Made by a program: the position numbers and the translations under genes. This document shows, piece by piece, positions 8,626 through 17,076 of a stretch of DNA of 64,000 nucleotides. Positions within the stretch are counted from its first letter, which is position 1. Every line of letters starts with the position of its first letter. The notes beneath the pieces were generated by a model that saw only the letters and a list, made by a program, of their open reading frames with translations, was not told the DNA's origin and ran no database searches. The DNA comes from Bordetella hinzii LMG 13501 (GTDB taxonomy: Bacteria; Pseudomonadota; Gammaproteobacteria; Burkholderiales; Burkholderiaceae_B), in assembly GCF_001548475.1 (NCBI RefSeq), contig NZ_LRUJ01000027.1, forward strand, positions 1 to 64,000, in the 5' to 3' direction.

Positions 8626-9185
8626 CAGTCGTCCAGGGCCTGGGCGGCCGGCACGATCTGGGCGAAGCGTCCGGCCAGCACCAGCTCGGTGCAATCGCGG
8701 ATTTCGGCCGGAGTGTAGTGCTTGCCAGCCGGGCTTTGCATGGCGAAAGTCAGGGTGGCGTCGGTGACAAAGCGCACCTTATAGCCGCTGTCCGAAGCGT
8801 GGCGCGCCGTGGTCTCGCAGCATTGCTCGGTGCGGATGCCGGTCACGATCACTTGCTCGATGCCATGCTGCTCCAGCCAGGATTGCAGCGTGCTGCCGTC
8901 GGCCGCGCGCGCAAACAAGGAGGAATGCACCGTCTTGTGGAACACCGCGGTGGGCGCCACGTTCAGCTCTTCGAGCGTGCGCACGTGGCCGGAGGCCAGC
9001 GCGAAGGGCGATTGCGGATTGCTCTCGGTGATATGGAAAACCTGCAGCAGCGGGATGCCGCGCGCCTGGGCGGCATCGATCAGGCCCTGGGTGTTGCGGA
9101 CGAAGGCCGGCAGCTCGCTGACGTCCCAAAACGGACGTTGGCGGAAGGACTCCTGGGCGTCGATGAGGAGAAGCGCTGTCTTCAT
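8625..9185 (-). CDS. Isochorismatase-like cysteine hydrolase
   Basis: A 186-residue member of the isochorismatase/nicotinamidase superfamily. The triad is visible: Asp in LLLIDAQESF (about residue 9), Lys in VFHKTVHSS (about 84), and Cys in GIRTEQCCETTARHA (about 122). The second C of the CC pair aligns with the usual nucleophile position. Family members cleave C-N or C-O bonds in amides and vinyl ethers; the substrate here cannot be read from sequence. It is first of a two-gene unit with the GlxA-type regulator. A nicotinamidase role is possible but the usual metal-binding His pattern is not evident. Confidence 0.85.
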   Translation of the reverse strand: MKTALLLIDAQESFRQRPFWDVSELPAFVRNTQGLIDAAQARGIPLLQVFHITESNPQSPFALASGHVRTLEELNVAPTAVFHKTVHSSLFARAADGSTLQSWLEQHGIEQVIVTGIRTEQCCETTARHASDSGYKVRFVTDATLTFAMQSPAGKHYTPAEIRDCTELVLAGRFAQIVPAAQALDD

Positions 9186-9311
9186 GATGATAGGAACCAG
9201 AGTAGGGAAACGACGCTATTCTGCGCGCCCGGCCGCCGGCCTGGCGAGCCCGGCGCGGGACCAGGATAGGCCCGAAACGGACATCATAATGCGATTCCGG
9301 ACGGCGGCCGG

Positions 9312-9348
9312 CCGGGCCGGGGCGGGCGTCCAAGGGGGCGGATACAAT
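9312..9348 (+). promoter_or_regulatory. Candidate ribD promoter with GC-rich element
   Basis: TACAAT at 9343-9348 ends only 7 bp before the ribD ATG (9356), so transcription would begin at or next to the start codon. The 20 bp at 9312-9331 are identical to 5585-5604 before glyA. No FMN riboswitch (RFN element) is seen here. Confidence 0.45.
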
Positions 9349-9355
9349 CGTTGCC

Positions 9356-10498
9356 ATGAGCGAGCCCCAAGACATTCTCTGGATGCGGCGCGCCCTGGAA
9401 CTTGCCCAGGGCGTGCTCTATACCACCACGCCCAATCCGCGCGTCGGCTGCGTCATCGTGCGCGACGGGCGGATATTGGGAGAAGGGGCGACCCAGCCGC
9501 CTGGCGGCCCGCATGCCGAAATCATGGCCCTGCGCGCCGCGCAGGCCGCCGGCCACGATCCGGCGGGATCAACGGTCTATGTCACGCTGGAGCCCTGCAG
9601 CCACTTCGGCCGCACGCCGCCATGCGTTGACGCCCTGCTGGCCGCGGCGCCCGCGCGCGTGGTCGTGGCCCTGGGCGACCCCAATCCGCGCGTGGCGGGC
9701 CAGGGCTTTGCGCGCCTGCGCGCCGCCGGCATCGCCGTGAGCGCCGGCGTCTGCGAAAACGAGGCCCTGGCCTTGAACGCCGGCTTCGTGGCGCGCATGA
9801 GCCGGGGCACGCCTTGGCTGTGGCTGAAGCTGGCTGCCTCGCTGGATGGCCGCAGCGCCCTGCATAATGGGGTGTCGCAATGGATCACGGGCGAGGCCGC
9901 CCGCGCTGACGGCCATGCCTGGCGCGCGCGCGCCGACCTGGTGCTCACGGGCATGGGCACGGTGCTCAAGGACGATCCGCAGCTGAATGTTCGGGCGGTC
10001 CGGACGCCGCGCCAGCCGCGCAGGGCCGTGGTCGACGGGCAGTTTCGCGTGCCCGAGGATGCGCGCCTGTTCGACGGCACGCCGGCCTGGGTGTTCACGG
10101 CACGCGAGGACGCGGCCAAGGCGGCCCGCCTGGCCGACAAGAATGTCGAGGTCGTCTGCCTGCCCGATGCGGGTGGGCAGCGCGTGGACCTGCCGGCCAT
10201 GATGCGCTGGCTGGGCGCGCATGAGTGCAATGAGGTCCATGTGGAGGCCGGCGCCGGCCTGTCGGGGGCCTTGCTGGCGGCCGATTGTGTGGATGAATTG
10301 CTGGTCTATCTGGCGCCGGTGATGCTGGGTGATGCCGCCGGCATGGTGCAGATGCCCCTGCTGGAGCATCTGGACGCCGCGCGCCGCTTCCGTTTTACCG
10401 ATCTGGCGCGGGTGGGCGAGGATGTCCGCCTGCAGGCGCGCGATCCGTCGCGCTGGCTGGCGCTGCTGGCCAGCGCGCGCCGCGCGTCAGAAAAATAG
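9356..10498 (+). CDS. ribD: Riboflavin biosynthesis deaminase/reductase RibD
   Basis: Bifunctional enzyme for the second and third steps of riboflavin synthesis: pyrimidine deamination, then NADPH-dependent ribosyl reduction. The 380-residue product has an N-terminal deaminase with zinc motifs PHAE (residue about 49) and PCSHFGRTPPC (about 80-90). The C-terminal reductase starts near WLWLKLAASLDGR, with SQWITG and EAGAGLSGALL. No clear Shine-Dalgarno precedes the ATG at 9356, and a -10-like box ends 7 bp upstream, suggesting a leaderless or near-leaderless mRNA. ribE follows after 20 bp. Confidence 0.96.
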   Translation: MSEPQDILWMRRALELAQGVLYTTTPNPRVGCVIVRDGRILGEGATQPPGGPHAEIMALRAAQAAGHDPAGSTVYVTLEPCSHFGRTPPCVDALLAAAPARVVVALGDPNPRVAGQGFARLRAAGIAVSAGVCENEALALNAGFVARMSRGTPWLWLKLAASLDGRSALHNGVSQWITGEAARADGHAWRARADLVLTGMGTVLKDDPQLNVRAVRTPRQPRRAVVDGQFRVPEDARLFDGTPAWVFTAREDAAKAARLADKNVEVVCLPDAGGQRVDLPAMMRWLGAHECNEVHVEAGAGLSGALLAADCVDELLVYLAPVMLGDAAGMVQMPLLEHLDAARRFRFTDLARVGEDVRLQARDPSRWLALLASARRASEK

Positions 10499-10518
10499 TC
10501 TTATCTGGGAGAAATCGC

Positions 10519-11160
10519 ATGTTTACGGGTTTGGTCGCGGCCGTGGGCCGCATCGTGTCGGTCAAGCCACTGTCCGGCGAGGATGCCGGCGTGCGCCTGA
10601 GCATCGATGCCGGCGACCTCGGGCTGGAAGATGTCGCCATCGGCGACTCCATCGCGGTGCAGGGCGCTTGCATGACGGTCATCGGGCTGTCGGCGCGGGG
10701 CTTCGAGGTCGATGTTTCGCGCGAAAGCCTGAACCGCACGGTCGGGCTTTCGCGCGAAGGCGAGGTCAATCTCGAGAAATCCCTGGGCCTGGGCGACAAG
10801 CTGGGCGGGCACCTCGTGTCCGGCCATGTGGACGGCCTGGGCGAGATCCTGCGGTTTTCCGATGTGGGCGAATCGCGCGAACTGGTGATCGCGGTGCCCA
10901 AGGCGCTGGCGCGCTTTCTCGCCTACAAGGGTTCGATCACGGTCAATGGCATCAGCTTGACGGTCAATCGGGTCGAGGACACCGCGGATGGTTGCGAGAT
11001 CAGCATCAACATCATCCCGCATACCCAGGCCGTGACGACGCTGCGCAACGTCAAGGCCGGCGACAAGGTCAATCTCGAGATCGACATGATCGCGCGCTAT
11101 GTCGAGCGCATGCTGAGCGCCTCGGGCGCGGTGGAAGGACGCGCGCCGGCCTGGCTGTAG
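10519..11160 (+). CDS. ribE: Riboflavin synthase alpha chain
   Basis: Dismutates two 6,7-dimethyl-8-ribityllumazine molecules to riboflavin. The 213-residue protein starts with the diagnostic MFTGLV and shows the internal duplication: GDSIAVQGACMTVIG (about residue 43) and GSITVNGISLTVNRVE (about 137), plus HLVSGHVDG. It is the second gene of the ribD-ribE pair, 20 bp after ribD with GGGAGAA upstream of the start. Called ribC in some naming schemes. Confidence 0.96.
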   Translation: MFTGLVAAVGRIVSVKPLSGEDAGVRLSIDAGDLGLEDVAIGDSIAVQGACMTVIGLSARGFEVDVSRESLNRTVGLSREGEVNLEKSLGLGDKLGGHLVSGHVDGLGEILRFSDVGESRELVIAVPKALARFLAYKGSITVNGISLTVNRVEDTADGCEISINIIPHTQAVTTLRNVKAGDKVNLEIDMIARYVERMLSASGAVEGRAPAWL

Positions 11161-11505
11161 CGCGCGGGCGGCAACATCCGCTCATATGCTTATGCCGATG
11201 TAACGGGTTCCGCGTGATCGCGAATCCGCGTGTAATTGTTAGCACTCGAAAGCCGTGGCTGCTATTGCTGCCACGGCTTTTTTTCATGCGGATGAACGGC
11301 GCGCGGAACTTGTTGCGGGCAATAGGGGCCTAAACAAAACGGGCGCCTTCGGTCCTGCCTATTGTGTGTGGTGAAAGTACGACGACTACATAATGTGTGT
11401 TGTGCGATCGCAATAAGGACTGGCGAGGCGGGTATAGGAGGAACACAATGGTCATACGGACCCGTGTTTTGGACCCGTGCTCTAAGTACTGTAGGAGGGT
11501 TTGCC
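11161..11505 (+). promoter_or_regulatory. 345-bp region between ribE and prkA
   Basis: It holds the ribE terminator (11249-11284), then an AT-richer leader for the prkA operon. CATAAT at 11389-11394 is a candidate -10 box without a good -35. A 9-bp direct repeat GGACCCGTG lies at 11458-11466 and 11471-11479. A short leader reading frame (11448-11513) overlaps the prkA start. No sigma-54 GG/GC pair was recognised. Confidence 0.5.
11249..11284 (+). terminator. Rho-independent terminator after ribE
   Basis: An 11-bp stem AAAGCCGTGGC/GCCACGGCTTT with a 10-nt loop, followed by four more T residues (a seven-T run in all). Confidence 0.9.
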
Positions 11506-11513
11506 GTGCATAG
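11448..11513 (+). CDS. Putative 21-residue leader peptide overlapping prkA
   Basis: ATG at 11448 is preceded 6 nt upstream by a perfect AGGAGG (11436-11441). The frame runs 21 codons to TAG 11511-11513, overlapping the first 8 bases of prkA in another frame. Codons 16 and 17 are the tandem rare arginine codons AGG-AGG, which also form the prkA Shine-Dalgarno sequence. Translation of the leader would therefore expose or occlude the prkA start, so coupling or attenuation is plausible. The peptide is short, arginine-rich and contains three cysteines. There is no homology evidence, and coding is inferred from the ribosome binding site and overlap only. Confidence 0.45.
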   Translation: MVIRTRVLDPCSKYCRRVCRA

Positions 11514-13431
11514 CATCCTCGAAGGCTTCAAGTCGCAGTATGCGCGTGACCAGGAAACAGAACTCTCGCTTGAAGAGTATCTGACACTGGCCAGGCAGGA
11601 TCCCATGGCCTATGCCAGCCCGGCCGAGCGCATGCTCGCCGCCATAGGCGAGCCGGAACTTGTCGATACGCGCAATGATCCGCGCCTGTCGCGCCTGTTC
11701 TCCAACCGAATGATCCGGCGCTATCCGGCATTCAAGGAGTTCTACGGCATGGAGGAGGTGATCGACCAGATCGTCTCTTTCTTCAAGCATGCCGCGCAGG
11801 GGCTGGAGGAGCGCAAGCAGATACTCTATCTGCTGGGCCCGGTAGGCGGCGGCAAATCATCCATCGCCGAGCGCCTGAAAGCGCTGATGGAGGCTTATCC
11901 CATCTATGCCCTGAAAGGCTCTCCCGTCAACGAGTCGCCGCTGGGGCTGTTCAATCCCGAACGCTTCGGCGAGACGCTCGAGAAGGAATACAACATCCCC
12001 AGGCGCTACCTGAACGGCATCATGTCGCCATGGGCCGTCAAGCGGCTGAAGGAGTTCGACGGCGATATTTCGCAGTTCCGCGTGGTCCGCGTCAATCCGT
12101 CGGTGCTGCGCCAGGTCGCCATCGCCAAGACCGAGCCGGGCGACGAGAACAACCAGGATATCTCCTCGCTGGTGGGCAAGGTCGATATCCGCAAGCTCGA
12201 TCGCTACTCGCAGGATGATCCGGACGCCTATAGCTATTCGGGCGGCCTGTGCCTGGCCAACCAGGGCCTGCTGGAGTTCGTCGAAATGTTCAAGGCGCCG
12301 ATCAAGATGCTGCATCCGCTCTTGACCGCCACCCAGGAGGGCAACTTCAAGGGGACCGAGGGATTCTCGGCCATCCCCTTCAATGGGACCATCCTGGCGC
12401 ACTCGAACGAATCCGAGTGGCAGACCTTCCGCAACAACAAGCACAACGAGGCCTTCCTCGACCGCATCTATATCGTCAAGGTGCCTTATTGCCTGCAGGT
12501 CACGGAAGAGGTCCACATCTACGAGAAACTGCTGCGCAACAGCTCGCTGTCCAAGGCGCCTTGCGCGCCGGGCACGCTGGACATGATGGCGCAGTTCTCG
12601 GTGCTCACGCGCCTGAAGGAGCCCGAGAACTCCAGCATCTATTCCAAGATGCGCGTCTATGACGGCGAGACCCTGAAGGATGTGGACCCCAAGGCCAAGG
12701 CCCTGCAGGAGTACAAGGACTACGCCGGCACCGATGAGGGCATGAACGGCGTGTCGACGCGCTTTGCGTACAAAATCCTCTCCAGCGTCTTCAACCACGA
12801 CCAGACCGAGGTGGCCGCCAACCCCGTGCACCTGATGTATGTGCTGGAGCAGCGCATCGCCCGCGAGGATTTCCCCGAGGAAGTGCGCCGCCGCTACCTG
12901 GAGTTCATCAAGGGCTATCTGGCGCCGCGCTATGCGGAGTTCATCGGCAAGGAAATCCAGACCGCCTATCTCGAGTCGTACTCCGAGTACGGGCAGAACA
13001 TCTTCGACCGCTACGTCACCTTCGCCGATTGCTGGATACAGGACGAGGAGTTCCGCGATCCGGAAACCGGCGAGAGCTTCGACCGCAGCGCGCTCAACGA
13101 CGAACTCGAGAAGATCGAGAAGCCCGCGGGCATCGCCAATCCCAAGGACTTCCGCAACGAGATCGTCAATTTCGTGTTGCGCGCCCGCGCCAACAACGGC
13201 GGACGCAACCCGACGTGGACCAGCTACGAGAAGCTGCGCGAGGTGATCGAGAAGAAGATGTTCTCCAACACCGAGGATCTGCTGCCCGTCATCTCGTTCA
13301 ACGCCAAGGCTTCGGCCGAGGACCGGAGCAAGCACCAGAGCTTTGTCGACCGCATGGTCGACAAGGGCTACACCGAGAAACAGGTCCGACTGCTTTGCGA
13401 GTGGTATCTGCGGGTGAGGAAGTCGTCCTGA
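11506..13431 (+). CDS. prkA: PrkA family serine protein kinase / AAA+ protein
   Basis: Closely resembles E. coli YeaG over its whole length (641 residues here). It has an N-terminal AAA+ module with Walker A GPVGGGKSS at about residue 110 (ILYLLGPVGGGKSS), the block AKTEPGDENNQDIS, and a C-terminal kinase-like domain ending LLCEWYLRVRKSS. The family is linked to nutrient stress and stationary phase. The GTG at 11506 was chosen because AGGAGGG lies 6 nt upstream and the protein then aligns with YeaG residue for residue near the N-terminus. It is followed at 13 bp by the YeaH homologue, and SpoVR follows that, a widely conserved three-gene operon. Confidence 0.95.
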   Translation: MHSILEGFKSQYARDQETELSLEEYLTLARQDPMAYASPAERMLAAIGEPELVDTRNDPRLSRLFSNRMIRRYPAFKEFYGMEEVIDQIVSFFKHAAQGLEERKQILYLLGPVGGGKSSIAERLKALMEAYPIYALKGSPVNESPLGLFNPERFGETLEKEYNIPRRYLNGIMSPWAVKRLKEFDGDISQFRVVRVNPSVLRQVAIAKTEPGDENNQDISSLVGKVDIRKLDRYSQDDPDAYSYSGGLCLANQGLLEFVEMFKAPIKMLHPLLTATQEGNFKGTEGFSAIPFNGTILAHSNESEWQTFRNNKHNEAFLDRIYIVKVPYCLQVTEEVHIYEKLLRNSSLSKAPCAPGTLDMMAQFSVLTRLKEPENSSIYSKMRVYDGETLKDVDPKAKALQEYKDYAGTDEGMNGVSTRFAYKILSSVFNHDQTEVAANPVHLMYVLEQRIAREDFPEEVRRRYLEFIKGYLAPRYAEFIGKEIQTAYLESYSEYGQNIFDRYVTFADCWIQDEEFRDPETGESFDRSALNDELEKIEKPAGIANPKDFRNEIVNFVLRARANNGGRNPTWTSYEKLREVIEKKMFSNTEDLLPVISFNAKASAEDRSKHQSFVDRMVDKGYTEKQVRLLCEWYLRVRKSS

Positions 13432-13444
13432 GTAGAGGTGGATC

Positions 13445-14704
13445 ATGAATTCGCTCATTGATCGTCGCCTGAACGGCCGCAACAAAAGCGCGGTGAATCG
13501 CGAGCGCTTCCTGCGGCGCTATAAAGACCAGATCCGCAAGGCAGTACAGGATATGGTCCGCGAACGCTCGATCTCGGACATGGACCAGGGCGCGGAGATC
13601 AACCTGCCCGCCCGCGACATCTCCGAGCCGCATTTCCGCCATGGCCCTGGCGGAGACCGCGAGATCGTGCACCCGGGCAACCGGGAGTTCGCCAAGGGTG
13701 ACACCATCGACCGCCCGCAAGGCGGCGAGGGCGAGGGAGGTTCCGAGCCGGGCGAGGGCGAATCGGTGGACCAGTTCACCTTCAGCCTCTCGCGGGCGGA
13801 GTTCCTGCACCTCTTCTTTGACGACCTGGAGTTGCCGCATCTGGTGCGCACGCAATTGGGCGATGTGTCGCAGAAGAAGTGGCAGCGCGCGGGCTATACC
13901 ACCACGGGCTCGCCCAGCCTGCTGTCGGTCAACCGGACCCTGAGGGCTTCGCTGTCGCGCCGCGTGGCCCTGGGCCTGAACGCCCGCAACGATGTCGAGG
14001 AGGCCGAGCTCAAGCTGGAAGAGGCCATCGCGCGCAAGGCGGACGATGAAGAGCTCGCCGCGCTGCGCGCGGCGCTGGAGGAGTGCCGCCGGCATGCCGC
14101 GCGCGTGCCCTTCCTGGATGACCTGGACCTGCGCTACCGCAACCGCGTGCCGGTCGTCACGCCGGTGGCGCGCGCGGTGATGTTCTGCCTCATGGACGTC
14201 TCCGGGTCCATGGACGAAGGCAAGAAAGACCTGGCCAAGCGCTTCTTCACGCTGCTGTATCTATTCCTGTCGCGCAAGTACGAGAAAGTGGAGGTGGTGT
14301 TCATCCGGCACACCGACAATGCCGAGGAGGTGGATGAGCAGGCCTTTTTCTACGACCCCAAGAGCGGCGGCACCATCGTGCTGTCGGCCTTGGAGCTGAT
14401 GCACGAGATCGTGCAGAAGCGCTATCCGCCGTCGGCCTGGAATGTCTACGCGGCCCAGGCCAGCGACGGCGATTCTTTCGGCGCCGACGCGGGCAAAAGC
14501 GCGCGTTTCCTGGCCGAGAACCTGCTGCCGGCCACGCGCTACTTTGCCTATATCGAGGTGCCGGACTCGCCGGAGGCGCGCAAGAGCAGCCTCTGGGCGG
14601 AGTACGAACAGGAAGCCGCGCCGCATTTCGCCATGCGCCGCATCAGCCAGCGCAGCGAGATCTTCCCGGTCTTCCACGAGCTGTTCAAGAAGGAGGCCGC
14701 ATGA
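13445..14704 (+). CDS. yeaH: YeaH/YhbH family protein (DUF444)
   Basis: A 419-residue partner of PrkA and SpoVR. The N-terminus is basic and probably disordered (INRRLN-type start, charged to about residue 100). The C-terminal half looks like a von Willebrand A domain with a MIDAS-like DVSGSMDEGKKD near residue 250. The biochemical role is unknown. It is 13 bp after prkA, and its stop overlaps the spoVR ATG (ATGA at 14701-14704), so the three are translated as a unit. Confidence 0.93.
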   Translation: MNSLIDRRLNGRNKSAVNRERFLRRYKDQIRKAVQDMVRERSISDMDQGAEINLPARDISEPHFRHGPGGDREIVHPGNREFAKGDTIDRPQGGEGEGGSEPGEGESVDQFTFSLSRAEFLHLFFDDLELPHLVRTQLGDVSQKKWQRAGYTTTGSPSLLSVNRTLRASLSRRVALGLNARNDVEEAELKLEEAIARKADDEELAALRAALEECRRHAARVPFLDDLDLRYRNRVPVVTPVARAVMFCLMDVSGSMDEGKKDLAKRFFTLLYLFLSRKYEKVEVVFIRHTDNAEEVDEQAFFYDPKSGGTIVLSALELMHEIVQKRYPPSAWNVYAAQASDGDSFGADAGKSARFLAENLLPATRYFAYIEVPDSPEARKSSLWAEYEQEAAPHFAMRRISQRSEIFPVFHELFKKEAA

Positions 14705-16221
14705 ACGCGATCGCCACCGAACGGGAAGTGGGCGTCCCGCTTTCCGAGGGCTCGGACTGGACCTTCGAGCTCCTGCAGCGTTATGACGATGCCATCAGCG
14801 CCATCGCGCGCGACTATGGCCTGGATACCTACCCCAACCAGATCGAGGTCATCACCTCCGAGCAGATGCTGGACGCCTATGCCTCGGCCGGCCTGCCCAT
14901 CGGTTATCCGCATTGGTCGTATGGCAAGGAATTCATCCGCAACGAACAGTATTACCGCAAGGGCATGCAGGGCCTGGCCTATGAGATCGTCATCAATTCC
15001 AATCCTTGCATCTCCTACCTGATGGAAGAGAACTCCATGGCGATGCAGGCGCTGGTGATCGCGCATGCCTGCTATGGGCACAACTCCTTCTTCAAGGGCA
15101 ATTATCTTTTCCGGCAATGGACCGACGCCGACGGCGTGCTCGATTACCTGGTGTTCGCGCGCAAGTACGTGATGGACTGCGAAGAGCGCTATGGCATCGA
15201 GGCCGTCGAGGCCATCCTGGACTCCTGCCACGCGCTCAGCCTGCACGGCGTGGACCGCTACAAGCGTCCGCCGCCCATCTCGCTGCGCGAAGAGGCCCAG
15301 CGCCAGGCCGAGCGCGCCGAACACGCGCGCCTGCAGTACAACGATCTCTGGCGCACACTGCCGCGCGTGGAGGCCGCGCCCGAGACCCAGAAGCGCAGCG
15401 TCTTCCCGCCCGAGCCTGAAGAAAACCTGCTCTATTTCATCGAGAAGTACTCGCCCAGGCTGGAGCCCTGGCAGAAAGAGCTGGTGCGCATTGTGCGCAA
15501 GGTGTCGCAGTACTTCTATCCGCAGACCCAGACCAAGGTCATGAACGAAGGCTGGGCCACCTTCTGGCACTACACCTTGCTCAACCGCCTGCACCAGCTG
15601 CGCATGGTGACCGACGGTTTCATGATCGAGGTCTTGCAGAGCCACACCAATGTGGTGAGCCAGCGCGGCTTCGATGAGCGGGGGTATGGCGGCATCAATC
15701 CGTATGCCCTGGGCTTTGCCATGATGAGCGACATCCGCCGCATCTGCGAGTCGCCCAGCGACGAAGACCGCAAGTGGTTCCCGGACATCGCGGGGTCGGA
15801 TTGGCTCAAGACCCTGGACTTCGCCATGCGCAACTTCAAGGACGAGTCCTTCATTTCGCAATATCTGTCGCCGCGCCTGATACGCGAATTCCGCTTCTTC
15901 GCGATCGCCGACCATATGGCCAATCCCAAGCTGGAGGTCGCGGCCATCCACGACGACGAAGGCTATCGCGAGATACGCAAGCTGCTGGCCGCCCAGCACA
16001 ACCGCGACAACCAGGTGCCGGACATCCAGGTGGTGCGCTATCAGCGCGAATCGGATCGCGCCCTGGTGCTGAGGCACCAGCAAAGCCGCGGACGGCCCCT
16101 GGACGGCGACGAGGCCGACCAGGTCATGAAACATCTTGGCCGGCTGTGGGGATTCCGGGTCAGGCTGGAAGAGACCACGCCCGACGGCACGGTGCTGTCC
16201 TACCGGCAGATCGAGCCCTAG
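14701..16221 (+). CDS. spoVR: SpoVR family protein
   Basis: A 506-residue member of the SpoVR/YcgB family, known from Bacillus spore cortex formation but common in non-sporulating proteobacteria. Characteristic segments are WSYGKEFIRNEQYYRKGMQGLAYE-type sequence around residue 77, IAHACYGHNSFFKGNYLF, and MNEGWATFWHYTLLN with metal-site-like histidines and glutamates. The biochemical role is unknown; the constant partnership with PrkA and YeaH suggests one stress function. Its stop codon shares the tetramer CTAG (16218-16221) with the stop of the convergent AraC gene. Confidence 0.94.
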   Translation: MNAIATEREVGVPLSEGSDWTFELLQRYDDAISAIARDYGLDTYPNQIEVITSEQMLDAYASAGLPIGYPHWSYGKEFIRNEQYYRKGMQGLAYEIVINSNPCISYLMEENSMAMQALVIAHACYGHNSFFKGNYLFRQWTDADGVLDYLVFARKYVMDCEERYGIEAVEAILDSCHALSLHGVDRYKRPPPISLREEAQRQAERAEHARLQYNDLWRTLPRVEAAPETQKRSVFPPEPEENLLYFIEKYSPRLEPWQKELVRIVRKVSQYFYPQTQTKVMNEGWATFWHYTLLNRLHQLRMVTDGFMIEVLQSHTNVVSQRGFDERGYGGINPYALGFAMMSDIRRICESPSDEDRKWFPDIAGSDWLKTLDFAMRNFKDESFISQYLSPRLIREFRFFAIADHMANPKLEVAAIHDDEGYREIRKLLAAQHNRDNQVPDIQVVRYQRESDRALVLRHQQSRGRPLDGDEADQVMKHLGRLWGFRVRLEETTPDGTVLSYRQIEP

Positions 16222-16988
16222 CGCCACCGGCGCGGCGGGCGCCCCAGCTGGCGGCGGAACATCGCGGTAAAGGCGCTGGGGCTTTGGTAGCCCAGGTCCA
16301 GCGCCACCGTGGTGACGGGCTGGCCTTCGGCCAGCCGCCTGACCGCCTCCAGCAGCCGGGCCTGCTGCGCCCAGCGCACATAGCTCAGGCCGGTTTCTTC
16401 CAGAAAGCGCCGATAGAGAGTGCGCGCGCTGACACCCAGGCGCGCGGCCGCCTGGTCCGGCGAGGGCCCCAGGCTGGGATCGGCCAGCAGGGCCTCGCAT
16501 AGCGCCCGCAGGCTGGCGCTTTCCGGCAGGGGCAGATCAAAGCCGCGCGGCGGCAGCCGCGACAGCTCCTTGAGCAGCAGGGCGCTGAGCAGCTCGTGGT
16601 CCGGCCCGCCGCGCGGCGGGGTCTCCGAGACGCGCACCACCAGCTCGCGCATCAGCGGCGTGACTTCGAGCACGGCGCAGTCCGCGGGCATGCCCGGCAG
16701 CAGGCTGGCGTCGATATAGAGCGAGCGCATGTCCACGGCCGTGCCCATGCGGATCTCGTGCACGACGCGGGCGGGAATCCAGAGCGCGCGCGTGGGCGGC
16801 ACCAGCCACAGTCGGCGCGGCGTGGACACGCGCATCACCCCATGGGAGGCATAGAGCAGCTGGGCGCGCTCGTGCCAATGCGGTTCGATATGGAAATCCG
16901 CCGCCATCTCCCGGCGGCGGGTGACCACGCCCGGCGCGTCCGGGTAGCCGACACGGATGATGGGAGCGGTGGGCGGCCGGTTGTCCAT
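16218..16988 (-). CDS. AraC family transcriptional regulator with cupin sensor
   Basis: A 256-residue regulator. The N-terminal AraC-type cupin (HIEPHWHERAQLLYASHGVMRV, then WLVPPTRALWIPARVVHEIRM) is followed by a C-terminal double HTH (AAARLGVSARTLYRRFLEETGLSYVRWAQQARLLEAVRRLAEGQPVTTVALDLGYQSPSAFTAMFRRQLG). The start at 16988 opens the conserved sensor; earlier in-frame starts would run into the divergent MFS gene. It diverges from the MFS transporter gene at 17077, so it probably controls that exporter. The ligand is unknown. Confidence 0.9.
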   Translation of the reverse strand: MDNRPPTAPIIRVGYPDAPGVVTRRREMAADFHIEPHWHERAQLLYASHGVMRVSTPRRLWLVPPTRALWIPARVVHEIRMGTAVDMRSLYIDASLLPGMPADCAVLEVTPLMRELVVRVSETPPRGGPDHELLSALLLKELSRLPPRGFDLPLPESASLRALCEALLADPSLGPSPDQAAARLGVSARTLYRRFLEETGLSYVRWAQQARLLEAVRRLAEGQPVTTVALDLGYQSPSAFTAMFRRQLGRPPRRWR

Positions 16989-17076
16989 TTCACGATAGTT
17001 TTCGTCAAAACCAAGAGAGACAGAATAGCCGCTTCTGGGCACACTGGCGGCGACCTCCTGTCCATGGCCTCCTGAT

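Noticed and set aside
9190-9355. FMN riboswitch or other leader before ribD
   Set aside because: No RFN-element sequence is present and the predicted transcription start is at the start codon.
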